DNA of 64,000 bases from Gracilaria domingensis (taxonomy: Eukaryota > Rhodophyta > Florideophyceae > Gracilariales > Gracilariaceae): assembly GCA_022539475.1 (NCBI GenBank), contig VCMS01000137.1, positions 211,483 to 275,482 of the forward strand. Reading direction: 5' to 3'. Of this stretch, positions 18,677-29,055 are shown one piece after another. Positions within the stretch are counted from its first letter, which is position 1, and each line of letters opens with the position of its first letter. Made by a program: the position numbers and the translations under genes. The notes under the pieces were generated by a model. That model had not been told where the DNA came from. It did no database searches and saw only the letters and a program-made list of their open reading frames with translations.

Positions 18677-21600
18677 ATGACAGACGAGGTATCCGGAATA
18701 GCACACGGTGAACTTAGCGAGGCTCACCAAGTCCAAGCGCTAAACGCAGATGCGTTGAGAGATTTTAGCAATGCACTGTACAACGCAATCGGGGATCCAG
18801 ATCTCCCGCCACCGGATGCATCAGAAGAAGAAATGAGAAAGTATAGGGATGAAGTAGAAACATACGGAAAAGAAATGTTGGCAACATTCGAAAGTACCAA
18901 GCTCCAGAATGAAGCATTGTGGTTTGAGTTTACCTCTGTCTTTAGGCCAGCAAGTATTCCCAATATGTCTCGATTTTTGGTAATCAAATGGATCGATTTC
19001 CTTACGAACCGAGGAGTATGGGTGAAACGAAAGCAAGGGTACCCGCGAAAGCGCGCACTCGGCGAATGCCTTATGCAGAATAGATTTGTACCTACAGGTA
19101 CTGGAGAACCAGCATCTCATGGAAACATTGTTGCTAATCAAACCGGCCATCAGTATGGACAAGACAGAAACGATAATGCTGAAGCCGTAGTTCTACATCC
19201 GCAGAACCCACGAAGCACTTGTAATGAACAACATGAGGAAGTTTTTGTAGAACCTGCGAACCGAAGTGTAAGAGACGAAGTGCCACAAATCATTCGTCAA
19301 GAACCCACGGAACTCAGCCGTGAGGCTCAGAGAAGCAGATTGCAAGATGTTCTCCCCAACATCTGCTCAAACCTGCCGGACAGGATTACTCAATCGAAGG
19401 GTTACAATTCAGGTCAACCTCCTGATGAGAACGAGAAGAACTCTGGAAAGGGAACGCATAGTCTTTTGAAGCTCTGTCAAGGCCGCCCCCGATTCTCTGG
19501 ACGTCTTCAAGACGATTTACAAGGTACGCTCGAATTCTACGATGCAATGGCAAAGAGATGCCGTCTTACAGACATTGAGAAGGCTGAATATCTCCCAACC
19601 ATGCTTGATGGTGCCGCATTGAAATTCTACCTCAGGAACTACAGAGATGGAGATCCATACGAAGGAATACTTCAAAAATTTATCGACAACTACATGAATC
19701 CCGAAGAGAAGAACAGGGCATTACTTGTCTGGCAATCGATGCGTCTTTCTCAAGCGATGCGCGAGAGTCCGGAGAAGAGCGAACTAGCAGTTTTCATGTC
19801 CTTCTATGAGAAGCTTGTCAATCTCCAACAGCAATTGGACCCAGCATACCGCAACGACAATTTTCTTCGCGACCAACTCATCGTTTCTATCGATATGGAA
19901 AAAATTACTCAAGCGTTGCGAGAGAGAATCCCCTCTACTTCTCAAGAAGCCCGAAGTCGGATCGCCACCTTCCTATCAAGTGACCCAAGATCGGCTGACA
20001 GCTTTGTTGTTTCCTCAGATAGGAGAAAGACCCGTGACCACTTTGCAAATTACAGTTTAGGACACAAATATGGAGGCGATGCTAGGAAACATTTGAAAGG
20101 CCACCACAGGAAAAGAATGGACTCAAATTCCAGGAAACTGTCGTCCAGATGGATTTCAGGGAAACGAGGTTGCTACGTTTGTGGCGAAAATCATCTTGCA
20201 CGCACAAGACACAGCCCACAGGAGGTCAAGGCTGCCATAGACAGGCTGAAAAGCAAGAGACCATCGGCTTACATCACTATCGAGGACCTAGCATATATCG
20301 TTGATGAAGTCACCGGAGATGAGGACAGTAATGTTGATGAACACGACGCCAACGTCGTTTACTCAAGCGATAGCGATTCAGACAGCGAATGGTCAGAAGA
20401 AGACGCAGCCTATATCATCGAAGACGACATGAACCTGCATGAAACGGACGAAGTACTTCTGGCAAATGCGTCTCTGGTCCATGGTATCGGATTTCACAGA
20501 GATATGAACCAAGCCCTAGCCACAATGGAAGCAGAACTCCGAGAAGGTGAGCGAGATGAATTCAAAGGACTCTACATCGACACCTGTGCAAACCGTTCCA
20601 GCGTTATGTCATATGCTCAATACAAGGCGTACTGTGAACAATTCGACGTACCCTGCCAGATTGACCGAAATAACGTCAAGCGCTTACGAGGAATTGGCGG
20701 TAGTAGCCAACCACTTGGTACTGCGACAATACCTGTACCGTTTAAGGATCTAAACCTGGTGATAGATATTACCTTTCAGATAGTTCAGGACAAGGTACCA
20801 TCTCTTCTGAGCATGAAGGATATGATTGAAAATGGTTTGGAGATCAGTTTGCAGCGAAGGGAGGTAATGTACAAGCATTTGCGTCAAGACCTTACGTTTC
20901 GGAACTATTTTCTCATACACAATTGGAAACGAGAGGACCTGGCGTACTCACTGTACACGGAAACAGAACTGCGCAAACTTCACAGAGTGTTTGGTCATCC
21001 CAGCGTGAACGCATTTACAAACCTTCTGAAGAGAGCGCGACCAGATGAGATGGATGCCAAAGTCCGAGAAGCTATAGAAGATCTGACAAAATCCTGTGCT
21101 ACTTGTGCTGTGAACGCCCCAAGGCCAAGAAGATTCAAGCTCACAGTTGGTACCGACGATCTGAGATTCAACCACATCGTAGCAGTGGATATCATGTATG
21201 TCAACAACAAACCAGTATTCCATGCCGTCGACGAAGCTACTCATTTCAATTCCGCCCTATTTCTGAAGCGAGTGACATCTTCTGAAGTCTGGAAGGCTTT
21301 TCTACGTTGCTGGTCCCGTCTATACCTTGGTCCACCTGATTTTTTACGCATTGATCAAGGCAGCAACTTTATTTCCAAAGAGTTTCATGAGCTATCGGAA
21401 GCAGAAGGCATAACAGTTCTTGAGGCCCCAATTGAGTCACCTTCAACAATGACACATGTCGAGCGCTACCACGGGCCACTACGTGTAGCATATACTAAGA
21501 TACGTGAATCACTCCCTCGCGCAGAAACAGACGCCGACTGTCTACAAATGGCGGTTAAATCTATCAACGATACTCTCGGACCAGAAGGATTATGCCCAAC

Positions 21601-22510
21601 TCTACTGGTATTCGGCTCAATTCCACGACCTGCACGCAGCACGCCCGCCACAGTACAGTTGGAAAGATCCAAGGCAGTTGAAACTGCTACAAAGGCCGTT
21701 CAGAAGGAACACGCAAAACGGAAAGTAGCATTCGGGCTCAAATCGTACAATGGACCAAAGGGAAAGGAATATAGCGAGAAGCTGCAAAGACTGCCTGCAG
21801 GTGCTCAGGTCTATGTTTACCGAGAGAAATCGAAGAAGTGGGAAGGACCTCACACGTTCATCAACATCGATGGTGAGACGGTTGTTGTACAGCTTCCTCA
21901 TGGTCGCCGAATTTTTCGCTCTTGTGTAGTGAAACCCGTCATTGAATCTACTCTGGAACAACCCCGAGTAGAGACAGAACAGATCGAAGATACTGTACAG
22001 AACAATCTACCCGAACCCAACCTTCATGAATCAGAAAACGTGCAAGGGAATAATGATGTTTTGTTATCAGACGCGATTCTTTCTGAGATGTTTGGTGAGG
22101 ACACAGCTATGAGCACTTTATCCACAGCGAGTGAAGAACACGATTTCATTCAGTCAAGGAAAGACGAGCTAGAGGGGCTGAAGAGACGAGGCACTTTCGA
22201 AGTAGTTGACATTGAGACCGTACCAGAAGGGACAAGAATTTATGGATCGAGGTGGGTGGATATATTGAAGACCGCTAATGGCCGTACGATTGAAAAGTCT
22301 CGACTAGTTGCTCAGAATTACAAGGACCGCGGCGCATTGAATATGGAGACAAGGTCACCAACTGTCAGCAGATTAGGACAAAGATTGGCCATCGCCCTAG
22401 CAGCCATGTTTGAGACACACGATACATATGTACGAGATATCTCCCAGGCTTACATACAATCGCAGTCGAAAATCGAACGAGACAATTTCTTCGTCCGCAA
22501 CCCGAGATGA
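18677..22510 (+). CDS. Copia Gag-Pol polyprotein, N-terminal part
   Basis: 1277 codons from an ATG at 18677. Residues about 250-440 are a copia-type Gag core (LCQGRPRFSGRLQDDL, then QFL-like helices). A zinc knuckle has the unusual spacing C-x2-C-x3-H-x5-H (CYVCGENHLARTRH, about 498-511). An acidic spacer leads to a protease with LYIDTCANRSSVM, where Cys replaces the usual Gly of D-T-G-A. The integrase zinc domain has H-x4-H and C-x2-C (LHRVFGH, CATC). Its core carries the acidic residues in AVDIMY, RIDQGSNF and HVERYHG. The reverse transcriptase begins at about 1150 (FEVVDIETVPEGTRIYGSRW, then YVRDISQAYIQSQ) but stops at TGA 22508, before the catalytic box. The rest continues in another frame from 22504. 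As read here the copy cannot make full-length RT from one frame. Confidence 0.92.
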   Translation: MTDEVSGIAHGELSEAHQVQALNADALRDFSNALYNAIGDPDLPPPDASEEEMRKYRDEVETYGKEMLATFESTKLQNEALWFEFTSVFRPASIPNMSRFLVIKWIDFLTNRGVWVKRKQGYPRKRALGECLMQNRFVPTGTGEPASHGNIVANQTGHQYGQDRNDNAEAVVLHPQNPRSTCNEQHEEVFVEPANRSVRDEVPQIIRQEPTELSREAQRSRLQDVLPNICSNLPDRITQSKGYNSGQPPDENEKNSGKGTHSLLKLCQGRPRFSGRLQDDLQGTLEFYDAMAKRCRLTDIEKAEYLPTMLDGAALKFYLRNYRDGDPYEGILQKFIDNYMNPEEKNRALLVWQSMRLSQAMRESPEKSELAVFMSFYEKLVNLQQQLDPAYRNDNFLRDQLIVSIDMEKITQALRERIPSTSQEARSRIATFLSSDPRSADSFVVSSDRRKTRDHFANYSLGHKYGGDARKHLKGHHRKRMDSNSRKLSSRWISGKRGCYVCGENHLARTRHSPQEVKAAIDRLKSKRPSAYITIEDLAYIVDEVTGDEDSNVDEHDANVVYSSDSDSDSEWSEEDAAYIIEDDMNLHETDEVLLANASLVHGIGFHRDMNQALATMEAELREGERDEFKGLYIDTCANRSSVMSYAQYKAYCEQFDVPCQIDRNNVKRLRGIGGSSQPLGTATIPVPFKDLNLVIDITFQIVQDKVPSLLSMKDMIENGLEISLQRREVMYKHLRQDLTFRNYFLIHNWKREDLAYSLYTETELRKLHRVFGHPSVNAFTNLLKRARPDEMDAKVREAIEDLTKSCATCAVNAPRPRRFKLTVGTDDLRFNHIVAVDIMYVNNKPVFHAVDEATHFNSALFLKRVTSSEVWKAFLRCWSRLYLGPPDFLRIDQGSNFISKEFHELSEAEGITVLEAPIESPSTMTHVERYHGPLRVAYTKIRESLPRAETDADCLQMAVKSINDTLGPEGLCPTLLVFGSIPRPARSTPATVQLERSKAVETATKAVQKEHAKRKVAFGLKSYNGPKGKEYSEKLQRLPAGAQVYVYREKSKKWEGPHTFINIDGETVVVQLPHGRRIFRSCVVKPVIESTLEQPRVETEQIEDTVQNNLPEPNLHESENVQGNNDVLLSDAILSEMFGEDTAMSTLSTASEEHDFIQSRKDELEGLKRRGTFEVVDIETVPEGTRIYGSRWVDILKTANGRTIEKSRLVAQNYKDRGALNMETRSPTVSRLGQRLAIALAAMFETHDTYVRDISQAYIQSQSKIERDNFFVRNPR

Positions 22511-23640
22511 AACTAGGAAGGAACAAGGTATTGAAGGTCCTAAAACCACTCTATGGTATCCCGGAGAGCGGACTACACTGGTTTCTTACCTACCAAGAGC
22601 ACCACAAGAAACGCCTTAATATGAGACCAACCAATGTAGATCCATGTGTGTTGTATCGACGTAGCGGTTCTAAAGTGGACGGGATGACAATATTACAGGT
22701 AGATGACTCTTTTGGGCATGGGAACGATAACTTTCTAGAAGACGAGGAAAACGAATCCGTTATTTTTCAGTCTAAACCACGAAAAAAACTTACAGCAGGA
22801 GAATCTACGACCTTCAATGGCATGAACATAAGGAAAGAAGTGGGTAACATTATGACTGTCACACAGACGGAGAAACTGAAGTCGCTGAAATATCCTGAGA
22901 ACGCAGCAGACTTTGCCAGTGTAAGAGCTCAAGTTCAGTATATTGGTTGCTGCACCAGACCAGATATGTGTGCACCTTCTCAAATCTTGGCAAGCGCTGT
23001 CAGCAAACCTCAAGCTGCCGATCTGAAGCAAATGAAGAAGATCGTTGACCGATGCCGCAGCACAGCAGAAGTAGGGTTAAAGTTTGTTCCATTGGATTTG
23101 AATTCGACTCGTATCATGCTATTTACGGATTCCTCTTTCGCAAATGTATCTGATCTGAAGTCTCAACTTGGTTTTGTTATTTTACTGGTGGATAAGGATA
23201 ACAGAGCAAACATAATACACTACGGCAGCATGAGATGCAAGCGAGTGGCTCGTTCAGTTCTTGCGGCAGAGATCCAAGGATTGGTTTATGGATTTGACAA
23301 TTGTTACGTTGCTCAGAGTATGATACAAGAAGTAACAGGACGGAAGATACCAATCGATGCCTATGTTGATTCTCGTACGCTCTTTAATGTTATAGCCAAG
23401 AGTGGCTCTACTCTGGAAAAGAGACTTCAAATTGATGTCGCGGCATTGAAGGAAAGCCATTCAAAAGGAGAGCTTCGTTACTTAGCCTGGATACCAGGAC
23501 TCGAAAACGTATCAGACGGTCTGACCAAGGGACTGATTGGGAATACTCATCCGCTATGGAACGTAATGTTGACGAACTCAATCACACTGACACCGACCGG
23601 ATGGATTGAGCGTAAGAAATTATCAAGAATGGATAACTAA
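22504..23640 (+). CDS. Copia Pol C-terminal part: RT core and RNase H
   Basis: Frame overlapping the preceding stop (ATGA overlap, ATG at 22507; 377 codons to TAA at 23638). It carries LKPLYGIPESG, the catalytic box LQVDDSFGHG (QVDD where most copia elements have YVDD) with the following FLEDE, the RT thumb (VQYIGCCTRPDM), and RNase H (MLFTDSSFANV, LAAEIQGLVYG, VDSRTLFN, then WIPGLENVSDGLTKG, the copia equivalent of the closing DxLTK). The frame break sits in a C-run inside the RT domain. A 1-nt loss (mutation or base-call error) is the simplest reading. Stop-start reinitiation at the ATGA is an alternative. Confidence 0.9.
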   Translation, partial: EMKLGRNKVLKVLKPLYGIPESGLHWFLTYQEHHKKRLNMRPTNVDPCVLYRRSGSKVDGMTILQVDDSFGHGNDNFLEDEENESVIFQSKPRKKLTAGESTTFNGMNIRKEVGNIMTVTQTEKLKSLKYPENAADFASVRAQVQYIGCCTRPDMCAPSQILASAVSKPQAADLKQMKKIVDRCRSTAEVGLKFVPLDLNSTRIMLFTDSSFANVSDLKSQLGFVILLVDKDNRANIIHYGSMRCKRVARSVLAAEIQGLVYGFDNCYVAQSMIQEVTGRKIPIDAYVDSRTLFNVIAKSGSTLEKRLQIDVAALKESHSKGELRYLAWIPGLENVSDGLTKGLIGNTHPLWNVMLTNSITLTPTGWIERKKLSRMDN

Positions 23641-23647
23641 GACTATG

Positions 23648-23666
23648 TTTGACAAATTTTGTCAAA
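23648..23666 (+). repeat. Short hairpin before copia 3' LTR
   Basis: TTTGACAAA and TTTGTCAAA form a 9-bp stem around one base, just after the stop codon. It is followed by the purine-rich AAAAGAAAAG that may act as the polypurine tract. Confidence 0.5.
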
Positions 23667-23682
23667 AGAAAAGTTTTTGGAG

Positions 23683-24271
23683 TGTAGATTTTTCTATGAT
23701 TACATGGGAGGATTTGTATGGACATGCAATACTTATATATGCATAAGCAGCAATGCATATCAGATATTGATTTTGTAATGTTGGAGAGATGTCGATTGCA
23801 TGGCGGATTGGAAAGTGAACAAGAAATAAGTTAGGCAGTAATCGGTATACAAATCAGAAGAGTACATGAAAGAGATAATATATAGAACAGTAGAGTTGTC
23901 TTAGAAAGTAGTATAAATAGGGTGGGTGCGGATACTACATGATTGACCTCCTCGGACAATCATCAAGTAAAAGCAAATAACATCCAACTATCAGGAACCA
24001 TCTCCGATGCGGGAGACCGCGCAACTGAGTTGCAACTACTTGTAGTAAGTTAACGAACCACGAAGCGTTATACACTAACCTTGCGTTTGTATCGACCTCT
24101 ACTGCGTGTGGAATCGACAGGTCCGTTCTACCGCAGCACCATTGGGTGCCGCATACCGTTCGCATCTGTGAGAATAAAGGACGTACGAAAACAGCCTCAC
24201 TGGGGGCCGTGGATACTGATCTTTATTGAATTGTCACCGGCTTCGAGCCGATTGAAGCCCAGGTTTCGACA
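23683..24271 (+). repeat. 3' LTR of copia element
   Basis: 589 bp, apparently identical to the 5' LTR, followed by the ACAGC target duplication. Confidence 0.97.
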
Positions 24272-24276
24272 ACAGC

Positions 24277-25059
24277 CAGTCGCTGTCTCTGCTGTTGTCT
24301 CTGTGGACGCCATTGATGCAAAGTCAGGCTCACGCGACATTAATCTGAGAGCATCAGCTTGTAAAGTTGGCAGTGAGCAATGTTCACAACTGTTTACACG
24401 CACACGCACACGCCGCAACTAGCTCGTCAACTACTTGAACAAGCACGCCAGCAAAGCCACTCCCAAGCTTGTGAGTCGCTCTCGAGCTTCGGTAGCGCTC
24501 CCGGCTCTGGCTGCTCTCAATCCGCATCTGCTTTGCACTCGTTCCACCGCCAATCTGGCTGGCAAAGGCTATGGAAGCCATCGCATTGCTTTGCCACATC
24601 GCGCGCGCCGTGCGCGTGCGGGACACGCGGCCGCTGGCGAAACGCAGCGCGCGCAGCCCGAACAGAACGCGTGGCGCAATGGACACGTCGCAACGTGGCC
24701 GAATCTGCAGCCAATTGCGGTTTGCGTGCTCATGCCGCCATGCGCGCCATGCGCGCCATGGCGCTGGCGCTGGCCGGCGCGAGGTAGCATGTCTGGCGGA
24801 TGCGGGCGGCGTCGCAGGCGCGCATGGGCGACGGTGCGCGTCGGGATGAGGTGGCGGGATGGCGCTGTTCGAGGCGCTTCCAACGGGGGCGCGCGCCGCT
24901 GCGCTCCGTCCACCGCAGCGCTGTCCCAAGGCTTTCCGGAACGGAGAAGGCACAACGATGACCGACACGCAGGCGCCATACAATTAATCTCCAGAAATGC
25001 GCTCGGTCTGCGCCAGCACATCCGCGGCAGCAATGTGCGCGCCGCTCACGCCAAGCGCT
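24277..25059. other. GC-rich region, no assignable gene
   Basis: Open frames occur in all six frames, as expected from base composition. One plus-strand frame runs from 24435 into the ankyrin-like stretch that follows, but its early part shows no motif. It resembles the GC-rich block at 9640-11000 in composition. Confidence 0.4.
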
Positions 25060-25304
25060 CAACTCGCGCGGACGGCGAGGCGGCGGCGGCGCGCGGCGCC
25101 GACGTCGAACCGCGCCACAGCCAACGTCAACCGCACCCGCCACTGCCGCAGAGCGGCGCTGAGCAGCTCCTCGCTCTCCGCGCGCTCGGCGCCGGTGCGC
25201 GCACGATGCCGAGCCGCGACGAGCGGCGCGCCGCAGCGTGGATCGGCGACGAGCAGCGCCTGAGCGCGGCGCTGGCGCGTGGCGCCCATGCCAAATGCAC
25301 GTAA
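25060..25304 (+). pseudogene. Possible ankyrin-repeat remnant
   Basis: In the frame ending at 25304, segments read GEAAAARGADVEPRHSQ, AEQLLALRALGAGARTM and GDEQRLSAALARGAHAK. These follow the ankyrin pattern (...LL..GA.v...) at roughly repeat spacing, but with Arg/Pro replacing core residues such as TPLH. Composition bias makes chance similarity possible. No start could be chosen. Confidence 0.3.
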
Positions 25305-25494
25305 GACTGTCGCGAGTCCGCGTCGCACCACGCCGCGTTGTACGATATCTGACTAATTTTTAACCATACTATCAAGCGAATGGTACAGCATAAAAGTTCC
25401 CTTCAGGTGTCGCCATCTCGGAGTCCGACCAGACCTCGAACGTTCCTCCTTCCTCCCCGACGAAATTTCTCCTGCCCCGGACACGGCATCCACC

Positions 25495-27567
25495 TTGCTG
25501 CTTGTGTCTTCGTTCCTCTTCTTGGCTGTCTTTTCAAGCACGCACATTCTTATAACCCACGAAGACATGAACGTAGTTTTCTCTACACAGCATCAATTAT
25601 GGCCAGCCTTCACAACTCCGCCATTCTCGAATATTCGCGGGCTGACCGCCGACGAGTGCCGAGGCAACAGCGATTGTGTTCCTCCCCGAGTTTGTTGGAA
25701 CTGTGCGGATCAGGTGTGCTATTACCTAAAATTTTTGCAGAAAACTAGTTGTCGCTCTACTGACGACTGCGATGAAGGGGAGTTTTGTCAGTGGAATCCT
25801 TTGAGCGGAATTACCTCTGGAATATGTCTCTCTTCGTCCAGTTTTCAAGGTGAGGAGCGACCGGTGTTGAGTGAACCTATAGAGTCCGTGCCACCTCTAC
25901 TTGGTCTGGGCTTGACAGGAGACCGATGCTTTTTTCACTCCGACTGTCGTGGCACGCGAAGCTGTCTGGGCGAGTCTCGTTTCGTAAACGATCTACACAA
26001 CGTGACGACTTGCGAGAATTCCTTTTTTCCTTGCGTGTGCACTCCAATCCAGTTTATTCCCTGCTCCACCTCTTTGGACTGTCCGGAGGATGAAATGTGT
26101 GCAACCGTCGTGTTTTACTTCGCAGATACTTTCTCACATAGGAATATGGAAGATGACAGGGTAGCTCTAGTCGGGCCGCTCTGTATGTCATCAAGTCTAA
26201 CCGACAGTAGGCCATACATCAATCCTGTCTGGACTGATACTTTTGGAATTGATAATATCCCTAAAGCGAAGCTTGTACCCCGAACCTTCGAGCCAAAATT
26301 GCTTTCACTTTCTCCCGCTCGGTTGAAACCGGAGATTGAATTCTTCTCGGTTCCTGAACTCTCATTTTTCAATTCCTTTTCATTGAATGAGCTTGGAAAT
26401 GAATTCCTGGGTGGAATCCTTTCTATCATTATTGTCTCTCAACTTCACAAAATCTTTCAAAGTCTGATCTACTTCGTTCCCGGCATCAATGAAGACTCTT
26501 ACTCCTCGTACATCTTGTTTTCACGATTCAGTTCCTTCCGACATATTTTTCGAACCTTTTCCGCTCGCGAACCGTATCCTAGCACAATGAATATCGAATC
26601 AAATCGACGTATGACGCTCATAAGCGTGAGACGAATTCTGTGGCCGACTCTCGCCCTCGCGGTTCTCTTTGTGGCCGAGTTTGCTACTATTATAGCGGGG
26701 ACGCAGAGTCGGAAAGAGTACTACGCGGAACAGAATTTCGATCCGGTGGTTGCTGCCGTGGATGGTACTCCGATGCCTCGCGCTCAAGACAGATTCAACG
26801 AGCACTGTGATGATTTCTTCGTACCCACGCGCGGCATTTTCAGATCCGGTAAAGTACTAAAGTGTGTGAAGCCCTTTTCCGCATACTCCCTAACTGGGAC
26901 AACAGATTTCATCGAAGTCAGCGTTGAATATGGCTCTGGGAGGACAACATTCCATATTTTCTCTCAAAATGGGACGGTTGCTGGTGTTGATCTCTCAACC
27001 TATGTGCAATCTGAGAGTGGGGTAAAGTTGAGGACAATGCCTTTCCGTCCGGATCTGATGAACAAATATGATCAAATCACGTTTCTAAACAGTGTGATGA
27101 ACGCGGTTCGAAGCCGGTTCGGATACGAGAAAGAAGATATTCGCCGTGAGCTGTGGTCTTCAAGCACGGCAAGAACTGCCACAGGACGTGTAGACCAGTA
27201 TTTCTTTGATTACCGTCCAAATTGGAATTTGTCAACTGAAACGATTGTGGATGCGATGATCTGGGGACTTCGAGATTTAGATCTGGTGCTCAACTCTAGT
27301 GGTCAACCATGGATCTACACAGCGCCATACACTTTTGAACGTGTCAAGCCGTTGATGGCGGTGGTAAAGCCGTTTCGTGTTCCTCATGGATGGCTTACGA
27401 TGGCTGCCGTAGTGGTGACGGCAATTCACGTGATAGTGAATTCTTTTGTAACAAACTTTGATGATGTGGCATATCCGGCTATGAAAGAAATCATAGGAGA
27501 AGACTGTCTTCTGGGACCGCTTGCCGAAGGCAATCCGGAAACTGCAGTAGTCGAAATTAGAAGCTAA
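25495..27567 (+). CDS. Hypothetical secreted/membrane protein with four C-x4-D-C-x5-C modules
   Basis: Long frame (690 codons) to a stop at 27565. The first codon shown here is TTG. The frame is open from 25357 with no ATG before 25567. The hydrophobic stretch LLLVSSFLFLAVFSS just before that ATG looks like a signal peptide, so the true start probably lies upstream across a small intron or frame change. The ectodomain holds four matching Cys modules: CRGNSDCVPPRVC, CRSTDDCDEGEFC, CFFHSDCRGTRSC and CSTSLDCPEDEMC. Hydrophobic segments lie at about residues 305-330 (GGILSIIIVSQL), about 380-402 (WPTLALAVLFVAEFATIIAG) and about 635-657 (WLTMAAVVVTAIHVIVN), with a second N-glycosylation-rich region between the last two. 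I do not recognise the family. The C-terminal half resembles the gene at 7041-8567 in layout. A surface receptor or wall-associated role is possible but unproven. Confidence 0.7.
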   Translation: MLLVSSFLFLAVFSSTHILITHEDMNVVFSTQHQLWPAFTTPPFSNIRGLTADECRGNSDCVPPRVCWNCADQVCYYLKFLQKTSCRSTDDCDEGEFCQWNPLSGITSGICLSSSSFQGEERPVLSEPIESVPPLLGLGLTGDRCFFHSDCRGTRSCLGESRFVNDLHNVTTCENSFFPCVCTPIQFIPCSTSLDCPEDEMCATVVFYFADTFSHRNMEDDRVALVGPLCMSSSLTDSRPYINPVWTDTFGIDNIPKAKLVPRTFEPKLLSLSPARLKPEIEFFSVPELSFFNSFSLNELGNEFLGGILSIIIVSQLHKIFQSLIYFVPGINEDSYSSYILFSRFSSFRHIFRTFSAREPYPSTMNIESNRRMTLISVRRILWPTLALAVLFVAEFATIIAGTQSRKEYYAEQNFDPVVAAVDGTPMPRAQDRFNEHCDDFFVPTRGIFRSGKVLKCVKPFSAYSLTGTTDFIEVSVEYGSGRTTFHIFSQNGTVAGVDLSTYVQSESGVKLRTMPFRPDLMNKYDQITFLNSVMNAVRSRFGYEKEDIRRELWSSSTARTATGRVDQYFFDYRPNWNLSTETIVDAMIWGLRDLDLVLNSSGQPWIYTAPYTFERVKPLMAVVKPFRVPHGWLTMAAVVVTAIHVIVNSFVTNFDDVAYPAMKEIIGEDCLLGPLAEGNPETAVVEIRS

Positions 27568-28589
27568 GGCAACAACTTCCTTTCTTTAAGCCAGAAATGT
27601 CAAACATTTTTCTGGTTCCTATTGTTGCTTGAATATTGCAATAGTGTGGACGCCATTTTTGGGGGAAACAGCGCGGGTGGTGACAAACCCAAGGAGAGCG
27701 ACACAATAAATGCTCGAGAGTACCAGCCCAAAGGGCGACAAATTCACGTAGCTCAGATGCCTGCAGGAGCAGACAAGATAACCCCAAGATAGATGGAAAC
27801 TCCCCGCAAACTGAAAGCAGGGGTAAGAATCAACCGAGGATATGGCTCAGCGTCCGATACCGAGAGCCAACACAACAACAGAAAGCAGGGCCAACAGACC
27901 AAGACACACAAGAGCTGTCGGCGGGACAATAGTGTGGTAGGACTAAAGCGATAGAGTCTGTCGTCGATGCCACCACGAACCTAACAACCAGGCGAGGTAG
28001 CGACAGAAATAAAACCAGCGCAATGCGTAACACTGCCAACGTCCGTCTGGGAGAACGGAGACGTAGTGATGGGTGATGGTCGCAGTGTGCGAACGAGCCC
28101 AATGGAGGGCAGCACAAGGCGACTGGCTAGGGAACGGCGGGAGACCGGGCCGCCGGGAATAAGGAAATGTAGGGGGAAAGGCTGGTGGCAGGGAGGCGCA
28201 GACTGCGCTAAGGGAAGATGGGATTGCCAAAGGAAGGAAGGTTGGCGACGACGGAAGGGGAGGAAGAAAGGCGAGAGAGGCCAGGATGGGGGAAGTCGTC
28301 CGGAGGGGAAGTGGTCTGCCCGAACCGAGTTGCTTTTTGAGCGCTCGGGTTCGGGGGTTTATATCTACAATCGCAATGCTTTGTGTATCTTAAGTTGCAT
28401 GCTGAACATCGGCTTCCACCAAATACCCTAGTCTGCTCACCATATCCATAGTAGGTAGTGATGTCGACATACGGTTCTTCGTTATGTAGATCGGTGGTTG
28501 GCGGTTGGTGATCTGGTGCTTCAGTCATGTAGGGGGGTGTCTTGGGCATTGTCACATTGGGGTGTCAATTTGTTCGTACGTGTGGCGTC

Positions 28590-28965
28590 GCGCCGGCGCG
28601 GCGCGGCACGCGCCTCGATTCTTCTGCGGCCTCGCGCGCGCGCGGTGGCGCTTCTTCTTGCGCAGCGTCGCGGCGGCGGCGGCGCTTCTTCTCGCGGCGG
28701 CGCGGCGGCGGCGGCGCTTCTCGGTGCGGCGGCGCGGCGGCGGCGACGGTTCTTAATGCGGCGGCGCGGCGACGCTTCTTAATGCGGCGGCGCGGCGGCG
28801 GCGGCGCTTCTTCTTGCGCAGCGGCGCGGCGCCGGCGCTTCCTCTTGCGGCGGCGCGGCGGCGGCGGCGCTTCTCGGTGTGGCGGCGCGCTTCCTCTTGC
28901 GGCGGCGCTTTATGGTGCGGCGGCGGGCTTCCTAATGCGGCGGCGCGGCGGCGGGCGCAGTTCAG
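28590..28965. repeat. GGC-rich low-complexity block inside LTR
   Basis: Irregular repetition of GCGGCGGCG with interspersed CTTCTT motifs. It gives long Arg/Ala open frames in every frame, which I do not consider genes. The same block lies in the other LTR at about 37103-37478. Confidence 0.9.
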
Positions 28966-28980
28966 GGGTGGAGGGTGATT

Positions 28981-29055
28981 TTATCTCCGGAGCAATCTCC
29001 GGAGATAAGAAAATCTTTCGGCCGTGTCCAAGGGAGTGCGGGACACTCCCTTGGA
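28981..29055. repeat. Two adjacent perfect hairpins at the LTR U3 end
   Basis: First: 12-bp arms TTATCTCCGGAG (28981-28992) and its complement (28997-29008), loop CAAT. Second: 12-bp arms TCCAAGGGAGTG (29027-29038) and its complement (29044-29055), 5-nt loop. Both recur in the other LTR at 37494-37568. Confidence 0.9.

Larger units (their letters stand above)
18029..24271 (+). mobile_element. Complete Ty1/copia LTR retrotransposon
   Basis: A 6243-bp element with 589-bp LTRs (18029-18617 and 23683-24271) that start TGTAGATT and end TTCGACA. It is flanked by a perfect ACAGC target duplication (18024-18028 and 24272-24276). I see no difference between the LTRs, so insertion was very recent. The order protease, integrase, reverse transcriptase, RNase H is diagnostic of copia. 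Coding is broken once, inside the reverse transcriptase, at about 22503. Confidence 0.97.
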
